From Lachnospiraceae bacterium (GTDB lineage: Bacteria > Bacillota_A > Clostridia > Lachnospirales > Lachnospiraceae), in the NCBI GenBank assembly GCA_017482005.1, contig JAFUOI010000005.1, forward strand, positions 1 to 42,470: a stretch of 42,470 nucleotides of DNA, in the 5' to 3' direction. The notes beneath the pieces were generated by a model that did no database searches, had not been told where the DNA came from, and saw only the letters and a program-made list of their open reading frames with translations. Every line of letters begins with the position of its first letter. Position 1 is the first letter of the stretch. This document shows positions 17,279 to 24,975 of the stretch, piece by piece. The position numbers and the translations under genes are program-made.

Positions 17279-18277
17279 ATGAATGACAGAGCAGTTTCTT
17301 TATTTGAGAAATATGATTTAACAATAGAAAAAACAAGAAAAGGGAGAGGTGCAATTATTGCGGAGACCGACAAGGGAAGTTTTGCGCTTGTGGAATACAG
17401 CGGTCCTGCCGATAATCTTGCAGTGGAGGAGGCAGTTCTCCGATGTGTTGCGCAAAGATATGACGGTCCGTTGGATCTTATTTTAAAGACTGCGGAGGAA
17501 GAATTGTTTTGCAGCGATTATGAAGGAAAAAAATATATTGTAAAGAGTTATGTGGAGGGGACGGAATGTGATGTACTCAATGAAAAGGCTTGTATAAAAG
17601 GAGCGGGAGCATTGGCGCGACTGCATAAGGCCATGCGGCAGATAGAATTGCCGGTAGAAAAAGAGTATTTTGAAAAATGCGATCCGCTGACCGAAGAATT
17701 CAGCCGTCGTACAGCAGAAATAGTCAGAACAAGAAACTATATCCGGAAAAGTCCGCGTAAGGAAGATTTTGAGCTGGCGTTTTTAAGTTCATATGACAGA
17801 TATATGGAGCAGGCGGATGTTGCATGTTCCTTTTTGGATGATGAATGTATTGCCCTTCTTGCTGAAAAACAATTGCGGGAAAAAATGATGATTCACGGTG
17901 ACTGTACCCATCATAATGTATTATTTTCTTCCGGGGGAGTGACCTTCATCAATTTTGAAAAGATGGGAGCGCATCTCCAGATGAAGGATGTGTATCTGTT
18001 TTTAAGAAAAATATTGGAAAAAAACAACTGGTCCTTTGATCTTGGCATCCGTCTGCTGGAAGCGTACGAGAAGGAGCTTGAAGTCGGAAAGGCAGAAAAA
18101 TATTATCTTTGTGCCAGGTTCCTTTATCCTGAAAAATTCTGGAAGATAGCCAATGGGTATTTAAACCGGCGAAAGTCCGTACCTGCGCGCAGACAGCAGG
18201 AAAAGCTCACCGCTTTTGAAGAAAAGGAAGAGAAAAGGCAGTTGTTTTTAAATAAATGGCTGGAAACATGCAGATAG
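17279..18277 (+). CDS. CotS-family spore coat protein, probable pseudokinase
   Basis: A 332-residue protein with the aminoglycoside-phosphotransferase/protein-kinase-like fold of the CotS/YutH/YsxE coat proteins. The catalytic-loop equivalent is MIHGDCTHHNVL, which keeps HGD and the metal-binding Asn. The second metal-binding Asp, normally in IDFD, is replaced by NFE (FINFEKMG), so phosphotransfer is doubtful. The N-lobe (IEKTRKGRG, ALVEY) is recognisable. The start codon directly follows the terminator T-run of cca, with GAAGGGG in the hairpin arm as ribosome site. A role in spore coat assembly is inferred from the family only. Confidence 0.75.
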   Translation: MNDRAVSLFEKYDLTIEKTRKGRGAIIAETDKGSFALVEYSGPADNLAVEEAVLRCVAQRYDGPLDLILKTAEEELFCSDYEGKKYIVKSYVEGTECDVLNEKACIKGAGALARLHKAMRQIELPVEKEYFEKCDPLTEEFSRRTAEIVRTRNYIRKSPRKEDFELAFLSSYDRYMEQADVACSFLDDECIALLAEKQLREKMMIHGDCTHHNVLFSSGGVTFINFEKMGAHLQMKDVYLFLRKILEKNNWSFDLGIRLLEAYEKELEVGKAEKYYLCARFLYPEKFWKIANGYLNRRKSVPARRQQEKLTAFEEKEEKRQLFLNKWLETCR

Positions 18278-18290
18278 GGTATGCTATACT
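18261..18290 (+). promoter_or_regulatory. Possible extended -10 promoter of the PEGA lipoprotein gene
   Basis: TGC directly before TATACT (18285-18290) makes an extended -10 site, with a weak TGGAAA 18 bp upstream. It overlaps the end of the CotS-like gene. Confidence 0.4.
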
Positions 18291-18313
18291 TAGCGCAGAA
18301 AGGAAGGCTGCAT

Positions 18314-19669
18314 ATGAAAAAATATGTTATGCGGTTCTTTATTTTCTGCGCTGTTTTTATTATATTATGCGGTTGCGGACCTGTGACGAAAGAGACCGGG
18401 AATGTAACTGTAACCGAGGAGTATACACAGGAGAGCGATATCCCGCTTTGCCTGGCAGACTCTCTTGACAGAGCAGTCATACAGAAAATAGACGAAACGA
18501 AACAAAAAATTACATTTTACAATCTTACTTTGGGAAAAAGTTATACGCTTTCCTATGATAATGCTACAGGAATCAAGAGCCGTCACGATGAGGAGCTTGT
18601 GGTCGGTCAGCTTCAGACCGGTGACATTGTGGAAGTGACATTTATAAAAGAAGAAAAACGTTTGAAAAATATCTGGTTGGATAAAACAACGAGCGTGACG
18701 GAAGATGTTATGAACTTTGACATTAACCGGACTGCCCGCACGTTTGAAATGAATGGGCAGCAATATGAGATTGATGCCATGGCACCGGTACTATCCGATG
18801 GAGAAGTGCTGACTCTTATGGATATCAATAAGGTTGATACGCTTCGGATTGTGAGCGTTGATCGGACCATCCGCAGTATTTCCATTACAAATGGACATGG
18901 ATATGTCCGCCTCGTGGGTGCGGAGCCTTTTGAAGGAGGATGGGTAGAATTCGGACAGTCCATTATCCGCAAAGTGGAGAAGGATATGCTTTTGCTCATT
19001 CCAGCAGGCTCATATGATATGTTGATATCTAACGAAGGTATTGTGGGGACAAAATCTGTCGTTGTTACAGAAAATGAGGAGACTAAGATAGATGTGTCTG
19101 ACTTGATTCAGGAAGAAGAGAATGAGGACAAGATCGGAGGAATTATATTTACAATCAATCCTTCGGATGCGGTGCTTAAAGTGGACGGACAGGAAACAGA
19201 TTACAGTAGCGTGGTTAATCTCTCTTACGGAATTCATCATATTGAGGCAAGTAAAGAAGGTTACAGTACATTGTCCCGCTATATTAAAGTCGGACAGGAG
19301 ATGGCCAATATCAGTATTAATATGGAACCTGCGGATGAAAACAAGAAAGATGATGATAAGGAAGATAAAGGGGATAAAGAAAATTCAAACGAAGATGATG
19401 ATACAAGTGTAAGCGGTAATTCGGCGATTGCGCCTTCGGTTGGCGATGGATATAAGGTTTATATTGATGCGCCGGAAGGTGCGGAACTGTATGTTGACGG
19501 AAAATACATCGGTGTTCTGCCGACAAGTTTTGATAAAAAAAGCGGAACTTACACAGTTTCCGTACGTAAGAGCGGATACAAAACCCGAAGCTATTCTCTT
19601 GAGGTGGATAATTCCGAAAAGGATGTAAGATATTCTTTTTCAAGCCTTGAGAAAGAAGGAAATGGTTAA
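18314..19669 (+). CDS. PEGA-domain surface lipoprotein
   Basis: A 451-residue predicted secreted lipoprotein. The start is MKKYVMRFF because an AAGGAAGG site stands before this ATG. The longer frame upstream runs through that site. The signal ends in LCGC (Cys21). Residues ~30-270 form an unrecognised beta-rich region. Two PEGA-type domains follow, at about 275-340 (INPSDAVLKVDGQE ... SKEGYST) and about 378-446 (IDAPEGAELYVDGKYIGVLP ... RKSGYKTRSY), separated by a Lys/Asp-rich linker. PEGA domains are small extracellular beta modules, probably for surface attachment or binding. The partner is unknown. Confidence 0.82.
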   Translation: MKKYVMRFFIFCAVFIILCGCGPVTKETGNVTVTEEYTQESDIPLCLADSLDRAVIQKIDETKQKITFYNLTLGKSYTLSYDNATGIKSRHDEELVVGQLQTGDIVEVTFIKEEKRLKNIWLDKTTSVTEDVMNFDINRTARTFEMNGQQYEIDAMAPVLSDGEVLTLMDINKVDTLRIVSVDRTIRSISITNGHGYVRLVGAEPFEGGWVEFGQSIIRKVEKDMLLLIPAGSYDMLISNEGIVGTKSVVVTENEETKIDVSDLIQEEENEDKIGGIIFTINPSDAVLKVDGQETDYSSVVNLSYGIHHIEASKEGYSTLSRYIKVGQEMANISINMEPADENKKDDDKEDKGDKENSNEDDDTSVSGNSAIAPSVGDGYKVYIDAPEGAELYVDGKYIGVLPTSFDKKSGTYTVSVRKSGYKTRSYSLEVDNSEKDVRYSFSSLEKEGNG

Positions 19670-19738
19670 CATAGTTCTCGGTTAAGAACAGATCCTATAT
19701 AAAACCCTAAAAAACCCCGTTAAATTGCCTTTTTTTCC

Positions 19739-19767
19739 TTGACAATATAAATAAAAAGGGCTATAAA
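19739..19767 (+). promoter_or_regulatory. Promoter of hupB
   Basis: TTGACA (19739-19744) and TATAAA (19762-19767) are 17 bp apart in an A/T-rich context, as expected for a strongly expressed gene. Confidence 0.85.
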
Positions 19768-19777
19768 TAGTATTAGG

Positions 19778-19797
19778 CATTTTCCGAAAGGAAAATG
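19778..19797 (+). other. 5' hairpin with GAAA tetraloop in the hupB leader
   Basis: An 8-bp perfect stem (19778-19785 with 19790-19797) is capped by GAAA (19786-19789). It lies only a few bases after the expected transcription start, a position typical of mRNA-stabilising 5' hairpins. Confidence 0.65.
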
Positions 19798-19839
19798 ATA
19801 ACAAACAAAAAAAATACTCAGTAAGAGGAGGAAGTTCAA

Positions 19840-20115
19840 ATGAACAAAGCAGAATTAGTTGCAGCTATGGCTGATCAGGCAGGATTATCTAAAAAGGATA
19901 CAGAGAACGCATTAAAGGCTTTCACAGATGTTGTTGCTGAAGAATTAAAGAAAGGTGGCAAAATCCAGTTAGTAGGATTTGGTACATTCGAAGTTTCTGA
20001 AAGAGCAGCAAGAGAAGGAAGAAATCCGCAGAGCGGCGAGCCAATGAAGATTGCTGCTTCTAAAGCACCTAAATTCAAAGCTGGTAAAGCTTTAAAAGAT
20101 TTAGTAAACGCTTAA
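19840..20115 (+). CDS. hupB: HU family DNA-binding protein
   Basis: A nucleoid-associated histone-like protein that bends DNA as a dimer. At 91 residues it has family-standard length, with the beta-arm segment REGRNPQSGEPMKIAASKAP and the core GFGTFEV all intact. A strong AGAGGAGG site precedes the ATG. The gene has its own promoter with a 5' hairpin and its own terminator. The position ahead of rqcP matches the conserved Firmicute order. Confidence 0.97.
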   Translation: MNKAELVAAMADQAGLSKKDTENALKAFTDVVAEELKKGGKIQLVGFGTFEVSERAAREGRNPQSGEPMKIAASKAPKFKAGKALKDLVNA

Positions 20116-20130
20116 TCTGAACGACTGATG

Positions 20131-20164
20131 AAAAGCTGTAACACATGCGTGTTACAGCTTTTTT
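20131..20164 (+). terminator. Rho-independent terminator after hupB
   Basis: A perfect 14-bp stem (20131-20144 with 20149-20162) with a 4-nt loop ends in a run of six T. Together with the strong promoter it makes hupB largely monocistronic, although read-through into rqcP is possible. Confidence 0.92.
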
Positions 20165-20180
20165 AGTAGAAAGGAACCCT

Positions 20181-20420
20181 ATGAGACTGGATAAATTTTT
20201 AAAAGTATCACGTTTAATCAAAAGGCGTACTGTGGCAAATGAGGCGTGTGATGCAGGGCGTGTTATGATTAACGACAAGGTAGCTAAGGCCGGTACCGGA
20301 GTTAAAGTCGGTGATACCATTACAATCAACTTCGGAAACAAAGATGTCAGAGTTGAGGTTATATCACTGCAAGAGACTGTCCGAAAAGAAGAAGCGAAAG
20401 AGATGTTCCGCTATTTATAA
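20181..20420 (+). CDS. rqcP: RqcP (YabO), S4-domain ribosome quality-control factor
   Basis: A 79-residue RNA-binding protein of the Hsp15/YabO group. Family members in Firmicutes bind stalled 50S subunits with RqcH and support alanine tailing. The S4 motif MRLDKFLKVSRLIKRRTVANEAC spans the N-terminus, and the rest (GRVMINDKVAKAGTGVKVGD) fits the fold. The ATG at 20181 follows AAAGGA, while the frame extends upstream into the hupB terminator and is not used. The stop codon lies in the loop of a terminator hairpin. Confidence 0.92.
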   Translation: MRLDKFLKVSRLIKRRTVANEACDAGRVMINDKVAKAGTGVKVGDTITINFGNKDVRVEVISLQETVRKEEAKEMFRYL

Positions 20421-20437
20421 CGGGACATCTTTTTTTG
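20401..20437 (+). terminator. Terminator overlapping the 3' end of rqcP
   Basis: The last codons of rqcP (20401-20410) pair with 20421-20430 over 10 bp with one G-U, followed by a T-run to 20437. The TAA stop (20418-20420) is in the loop. Confidence 0.8.
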
Positions 20438-20544
20438 TGTCCGGATTGATATAGGAAAAGGGTATATTATTCCTGCCCTGCACATATATTTAGATGTCCG
20501 GGATGATTGCTCCGGACGGAAGTAAGTCGCAGGGAGGAAGAAAT

Positions 20545-20835
20545 GTGGAAGAAACAATGAATGTAAAACAGAGATCGCACAAATTTATGCTGACCAATCG
20601 AAGGACATGTCTGGTCAGCGGAGTATGTGATGTACTCTCCTTTGATTTGTCGGAAATACTGCTCGAGACAGATCAGGGAATGCTTATGATCAAAGGGAAT
20701 GATCTGCATGTTAACCGGCTGACCTTGGAGAAGGGGGAGGTAGATATTGAGGGGAAAATTGATTCCCTTACATATTCGGATGTGACAAATTATGGAGGTA
20801 AAGGAGAATCTTTGTTGGGAAGATTATTTAAATAA
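20545..20835 (+). CDS. yabP: Sporulation protein YabP
   Basis: A small sporulation protein; in Bacillus YabP is made in the mother cell and, with YabQ, is linked to cortex formation. The body LSFDLSEILLETDQGMLMIK is a strong match to clostridial YabP. I place the start at the GTG at 20545 (96 residues): GGAGG lies seven bases before it, and homologues start with a short MEE-type leader before the SHK segment. The first ATG in the frame (20494) has no site. The stop shares a base with yabQ. Confidence 0.88.
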   Translation: MEETMNVKQRSHKFMLTNRRTCLVSGVCDVLSFDLSEILLETDQGMLMIKGNDLHVNRLTLEKGEVDIEGKIDSLTYSDVTNYGGKGESLLGRLFK

Positions 20836-21347
20836 TGAGTGCAGAAATTGTAAATGAAAGTGTTTTCTGGTTGTATTGTTTCCTGACGGGTATGGCAATC
20901 ACCATGGTGTACGATCTGCTTCGGATTCTGAGACGTGTGGTAAAACATCCTTATGGATTGGTAGCAGTGGAAGATATTGCATTTTGGATCTTTGTTTCCG
21001 TTGCTCTTTTTTTACTGCTTTATCATATGAATAACGGAACACTTCGGTGGTTTGCCGTGTTCGGATTGTTTGCGGGAATGTTTTTTTATAAAAAAATTTT
21101 CGGAGATTTTTTTGTGGGATTTATGTCAACAATAATTAAACGGATACTACATCTTGTGGTGCTAGTCTTATCTCCCCCACTAAAACTTGTAAAAAGCGCA
21201 TTTTATAAGGGTTTAAACGGATTTAAGAGGTGGTGGAGGCGGTCAAAAAACAAGTTGACGGGCAACATAAAAAGGGTTAAGATAACTTTATGTAAACACA
21301 AAAATGTGAAAAAGAGGGATTCAAATGAGTCGGGTAAGAAGTCGTAA
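20835..21347 (+). CDS. yabQ: Spore cortex biosynthesis protein YabQ
   Basis: A 170-residue membrane protein needed for cortex synthesis in Bacillus. It has three or four hydrophobic segments in the first ~100 residues, with the family-typical FLTGMAITMVYDLLRILRRV stretch, then a very basic C-terminal tail (KRWWRRSKNKL, KKRDSNESGKKS). The start shares one base with the yabP stop (TAATG). The last 23 bases overlap divIC in another frame. Confidence 0.88.
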   Translation: MSAEIVNESVFWLYCFLTGMAITMVYDLLRILRRVVKHPYGLVAVEDIAFWIFVSVALFLLLYHMNNGTLRWFAVFGLFAGMFFYKKIFGDFFVGFMSTIIKRILHLVVLVLSPPLKLVKSAFYKGLNGFKRWWRRSKNKLTGNIKRVKITLCKHKNVKKRDSNESGKKS

Positions 21348-21627
21348 GAAAAAGCAAAGCCGGTTCGATATGGCCCTGGTCGTTTCTGTTTTGATTATTA
21401 TGATGGTTCTTGTGTCTGTGGAGGGCAGGGATCTTAAGAATAAGCAGGATGCATACGCGCTTCAGAAAGAGCAGTTGCAGCTTCAGATTGCAGAGCAGGA
21501 AGAAAGGGCAGAGGAACTGAAAGAATTAAAAAAATATGTACAGACAGATTCTTATGTAGAAGAAGTGGCACAGGAGAAACTGGGACTGGTACATAGTGAT
21601 GAAATTTTATTCAAACTTCAAAAATAA
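21325..21627 (+). CDS. divIC: Septum formation initiator, DivIC/FtsB family
   Basis: A small bitopic division protein that joins FtsL-type and DivIB-type partners in the septal complex. The 100-residue chain has a basic N-terminus, one membrane helix (~16-33), and a coiled coil (~38-70, rich in Gln/Glu/Leu). A conserved C-terminal segment, YVEEVAQEKLGLV, follows. A GAGGGA site precedes the ATG inside the end of yabQ. The stop codon lies in the stem of the following terminator. Confidence 0.9.
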   Translation: MSRVRSRKKKQSRFDMALVVSVLIIMMVLVSVEGRDLKNKQDAYALQKEQLQLQIAEQEERAEELKELKKYVQTDSYVEEVAQEKLGLVHSDEILFKLQK

Positions 21628-21668
21628 AGTATATTTGCACGGAAAAGCATGTATACTTTATTTTTTTT
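21622..21668 (+). terminator. Terminator overlapping the divIC stop codon
   Basis: A perfect 12-bp stem (21622-21633 with 21652-21663) is followed by a T-run to 21668. The TAA stop of divIC (21625-21627) is in the left arm. It separates the yabP-yabQ-divIC unit from spoIIE. Confidence 0.85.
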
Positions 21669-21700
21669 GTCGCAATTTTTATGTGCCGGGAGACTACGCT

Positions 21701-21733
21701 TTGACAAATTCCGTGACAGAGTTCCGCTATACT
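21701..21733 (+). promoter_or_regulatory. Predicted spoIIE promoter with 21-bp spacer and possible Spo0A boxes
   Basis: A perfect TTGACA (21701-21706) and TATACT (21728-21733) are 21 bp apart, too far for ordinary sigma-A use. The Spo0A-activated spoIIE promoter of Bacillus subtilis has the same unusual spacing. Near matches to the 0A box TGTCGAA lie at TGTCGCA (21668-21674) and, on the other strand, over the -35 region (TGTCAAA). The assignment is by analogy. Confidence 0.55.
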
Positions 21734-21783
21734 TGACCGTGAGAAAATGTACATGCCTCTGGGCAGTGAAGGAGTTTATAATC

Positions 21784-22959
21784 ATGGAAGAAAAAGAAGT
21801 GTTTACGGAATTTACCAGAAACCGGATGATTGGCTACGCAAATCTGCTTAAAGATATTGCGGAAATATATCTGCCCAAAGACCGGGAACAGGATGGACCT
21901 GCGGTAAGCCGCGCCGATTTGTTTGCAAAGCGACAGATCGATAATCAGCGGGCAGCGTTTTCAGGATTTGTTATGGATACATCAAGTCATCTTACCCGCA
22001 TTGCAAAGACACCGCTTTCTGATTCGGTTCTTGCAGGAAAGCAGGAGAAAAAAATACGAAAAGAGCTTTCAGCGTCGGGAATTTATGTGAAAGAATTTTA
22101 TCGGGCGGAAAACAGAAACGGTTACACGGAAATAGGAATGGTTGTGAGGGCGCAGGAGAAGACGTATTTTTATGTGGAGGATATTGCAGAGCTTTTGTCG
22201 GAGATTACACATTTGTCACTCCTGCCGGCAACGGAATGTTGTGCCTATGTGCGTGACCGGTGGACTTCTCTTTGCTTTGAGGAAGAAACCTGCTTTCAGA
22301 TATATGGAGGTTTTTCAAAAGTAACGAAAGAAGGGGAAGAGATATCGGGCGATAATTATCTGATGCGTGAATTCGGAGAAGGAACTTATATTGCGGCAAT
22401 TGCAGACGGGATGGGAAGCGGAGAAGATGCCTGCAGGGACAGCGAAAATGTTCTTTGCCTTTTGGAAAAGCATATCGAATCGGGGCTTTCCGTCAAAAGT
22501 TGTATCCGTGTGTGTGATGAACTTATGTACGTACAACACGGCGGGGAGAGAAGTGTTTCTCTTGATTTGATGGAACTGAATCAATACACGGGTGAATGCA
22601 CTTTTTATAAAAACGGTTGTGCAGCCTCATTTTTGATTCGGAATGGAAAAATAAGGGAATTTGCAGCGGACAGGCTTTCGCTTGGAATCAATCCGAGAGT
22701 GGAAGGATATAGTGAGACGGTATTTTTACATAGTGAGGATATTGTGCTTCTTGCTTCGGATGGTGTGATGGATCTTTTTTATGATAATATGGAGTTGTTT
22801 GAGTCTTATGTGACAGGGCTTGTCGGGATGAGTCTTCCGGATATGGCAGCAAATATATTACAGATGGCAATCCGCGCCGGCGGCGGAGTAATCCGCGATG
22901 ACATGACGATTTTGGTTGTCGGAGTATGTGAAAAAGAAAGCCTTCCGGTTGCATTTTGA
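21784..22959 (+). CDS. spoIIE: SpoIIE-family PP2C phosphatase lacking the membrane domain
   Basis: SpoIIE dephosphorylates SpoIIAA and so releases sigma-F in the forespore. Here the protein is only 391 residues: a short regulatory region (~1-165), then a complete PPM/PP2C domain with DGMGSG (208-213), SDG (325-327) and RDDMT (371-375). These carry the metal-binding aspartates. The ~10-helix N-terminal membrane region of Bacillus SpoIIE (over 800 residues) is absent, and the 150 bp upstream contain no remnant of it. The ATG at 21784 follows AAGGAG. Position between divIC and tilS supports orthology to spoIIE. Confidence 0.82.
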   Translation: MEEKEVFTEFTRNRMIGYANLLKDIAEIYLPKDREQDGPAVSRADLFAKRQIDNQRAAFSGFVMDTSSHLTRIAKTPLSDSVLAGKQEKKIRKELSASGIYVKEFYRAENRNGYTEIGMVVRAQEKTYFYVEDIAELLSEITHLSLLPATECCAYVRDRWTSLCFEEETCFQIYGGFSKVTKEGEEISGDNYLMREFGEGTYIAAIADGMGSGEDACRDSENVLCLLEKHIESGLSVKSCIRVCDELMYVQHGGERSVSLDLMELNQYTGECTFYKNGCAASFLIRNGKIREFAADRLSLGINPRVEGYSETVFLHSEDIVLLASDGVMDLFYDNMELFESYVTGLVGMSLPDMAANILQMAIRAGGGVIRDDMTILVVGVCEKESLPVAF

Positions 22960-22977
22960 GACCAAAGAGGATATATT

Positions 22978-24417
22978 GTGACTATGGGAACAGATAATGG
23001 GATCAAAAGCAGACAGATACGGGAACAGGTGTCTGCTTACATCAGACAATTACATATGATAAGACCGGGCGACAAGGTGATTCTGGGACTTTCTGGAGGA
23101 GCAGATTCCGTTTGCCTGTTTGAATTATTGATGTCGCTCCGGGAGGAAATGGTATTTACCATAGAAGCAGTGCATGTCAATCATATGCTGCGGGAGACGG
23201 CAGAAAGAGATGAGGTGTTTGTCAGACAGCTTTGCGAAAAGAACGGTATTCCTCTGCATGTTTTGCGAAAGGATGTGGCACTTTTGGCAAAGCAAAAAGC
23301 AATTTCACCGGAGGAAGCGGGAAGAGAAGTCAGATATACCTTTTTTAACGAAGTGGCAGAAAAGACCGGTGCTGACAGGATTGCTACGGCACATCATGCA
23401 AATGACAGGGCTGAAACGGTTTTGTTTCATCTCGGAAGAGGTACCGGTGTGGATGGGCTTTGTGGAATCCGGCCGATCAGGGATAAGATCATCCGTCCGC
23501 TTTTATGTCTGGGCAGAGAAGAGATTGAGGAGTATCTTTCCCTGCTGGGCAGAGAATATATGACAGATGAAACCAATGCGGATAATACCTATTCAAGAAA
23601 CCGTATCCGGAATGAAATTCTTCCGATGCTTGAGGAGGTCTGCCCGGGTGCAATGTCCCATATTGCAGCCACGGGAGAACTGATGTCGCAGGTTTCCGAT
23701 TATCTGAAGTATCAGACTGAAGAAGCGGTGTCGCAGTGTGTCGACAGGGAGCATTTTAAGGATGGTTGTTTAGTGCTTTTCTGCCATCGGTGGAAGGCGC
23801 TTCATGAGTATATGCAGGGCGAAGTGATACGTATTTGTATTTGTATGCTTGCAGAGAGTAAAAAGGATATTTCAAAGGTGCATGTGGAAGCGGTGCAAAA
23901 ACTTGCAGAGCTTCAGGTAGGCAGTAAATGCGATCTTCCATATGGTATTGTGGCAGAGAAAAGTTATGATACCATCCTTTTTCAGAGAAAAGCCGCCGGC
24001 GACACGGATCGGGAGGAACCGTTTTGTGTGACGGTTACCCATGAGCAGCTTGAATGCGGAATACAGGTGCAGCTTCCGGACGGAATGCGTATGCATCTTA
24101 TAGTGGAGAAATTCGATTCTGAAGCAGACATTCCGACAAAACCGTATACGAAATGGCTGAATTATGATAAAATAGTAGAACCGCTTGTGATTCGTCATCC
24201 GCGGCAAAATGATTTTTTTTATCTTAATTATAAAAATAAAAAATATGTAAAAGATTATATGGTAAACGAAAAGATACCGCTTATGCAGCGAAAGAAAAGT
24301 ATATTGGTTGCAAGCGGAGACCATATTCTTTATTTTGTGGGGCGAAGAATCAGTCATCGGGCAAAGACGGATGATACAACGAAAAAAATACTGAAGATCA
24401 CAGTTACGGGAGGATAA
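22978..24417 (+). CDS. tilS: tRNA(Ile)-lysidine synthetase
   Basis: Converts C34 of tRNA-Ile (CAU) to lysidine, so that the tRNA reads AUA and is charged with isoleucine. The PP-loop motif SGGADS is at 39-44, followed by the VNHMLR and AHHANDRAETVLF elements. The C-terminal substrate-binding domains (to 479) are present, ending with the typical PLMQRKKSILV and GRRISHRAK segments. I take the GTG at 22978 as start, since AAGAGGA lies six bases before it, against twelve for the ATG two codons later. It ends 4 bp before hpt. Confidence 0.94.
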   Translation: MTMGTDNGIKSRQIREQVSAYIRQLHMIRPGDKVILGLSGGADSVCLFELLMSLREEMVFTIEAVHVNHMLRETAERDEVFVRQLCEKNGIPLHVLRKDVALLAKQKAISPEEAGREVRYTFFNEVAEKTGADRIATAHHANDRAETVLFHLGRGTGVDGLCGIRPIRDKIIRPLLCLGREEIEEYLSLLGREYMTDETNADNTYSRNRIRNEILPMLEEVCPGAMSHIAATGELMSQVSDYLKYQTEEAVSQCVDREHFKDGCLVLFCHRWKALHEYMQGEVIRICICMLAESKKDISKVHVEAVQKLAELQVGSKCDLPYGIVAEKSYDTILFQRKAAGDTDREEPFCVTVTHEQLECGIQVQLPDGMRMHLIVEKFDSEADIPTKPYTKWLNYDKIVEPLVIRHPRQNDFFYLNYKNKKYVKDYMVNEKIPLMQRKKSILVASGDHILYFVGRRISHRAKTDDTTKKILKITVTGG

Positions 24418-24421
24418 AATA

Positions 24422-24952
24422 ATGGCGGAAAAGATCAGAGTAATGTATTCCGAGCAGGAAGTTGCGGACCGTATTCAGGAAATCGCAGATCAGATCAATA
24501 AAGATTATGAAGGGAAAGAAATCCACATGATCGGAATTTTGCGCGGCGGCTGCTATTTTATGTGTGAGCTTTCCAAGAGAATTACGGTTCCTGTGACGAT
24601 TGATTTTATGTCTGCATCCAGTTATGGCATGTCAACCACATCCAGCGGTGTTGTGAAAATTGTCAAAGATTTGGAAGAATCCATTGTGGGCAGAAATGTT
24701 ATCGTGGTGGAGGATATTATCGATACAGGACGTACGCTCAGCCATCTGCTTAAGATGCTTGAGGAGAGAGGGCCGGAATCGTTAAAGCTCTGTACGTTGC
24801 TTGACAAGCCGGATCGCCGGGTGGTTCAGGTGAATATTGATTATAACGGCTATTCCATACCGGATGAGTTTGTGGTAGGTTACGGACTTGATTATGCACA
24901 GAAGTATCGCAATCTTCCGTATATCGGTGTTGTAGAATTTGATGAAGAATAA
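24422..24952 (+). CDS. hpt: Hypoxanthine(-guanine) phosphoribosyltransferase
   Basis: Salvages hypoxanthine and guanine to IMP and GMP using PRPP. At 176 residues it has the standard length. The PRPP-binding loop VIVVEDIIDTGRT lies at 93-105, with the GILRGG element at 38-43. A GGAGG site overlaps the end of tilS, and the gene is clearly in one operon with tilS and ftsH, the arrangement seen across Firmicutes. Confidence 0.95.
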   Translation: MAEKIRVMYSEQEVADRIQEIADQINKDYEGKEIHMIGILRGGCYFMCELSKRITVPVTIDFMSASSYGMSTTSSGVVKIVKDLEESIVGRNVIVVEDIIDTGRTLSHLLKMLEERGPESLKLCTLLDKPDRRVVQVNIDYNGYSIPDEFVVGYGLDYAQKYRNLPYIGVVEFDEE

Positions 24953-24975
24953 GGGAACAGAGAAAGGTTTTTGAG

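Noticed and set aside
21649..21783. N-terminal extension of the SpoIIE reading frame
   Set aside because: It runs through the divIC terminator and the spoIIE promoter and lacks membrane-helix content. The ATG at 21784 has an AAGGAG site.
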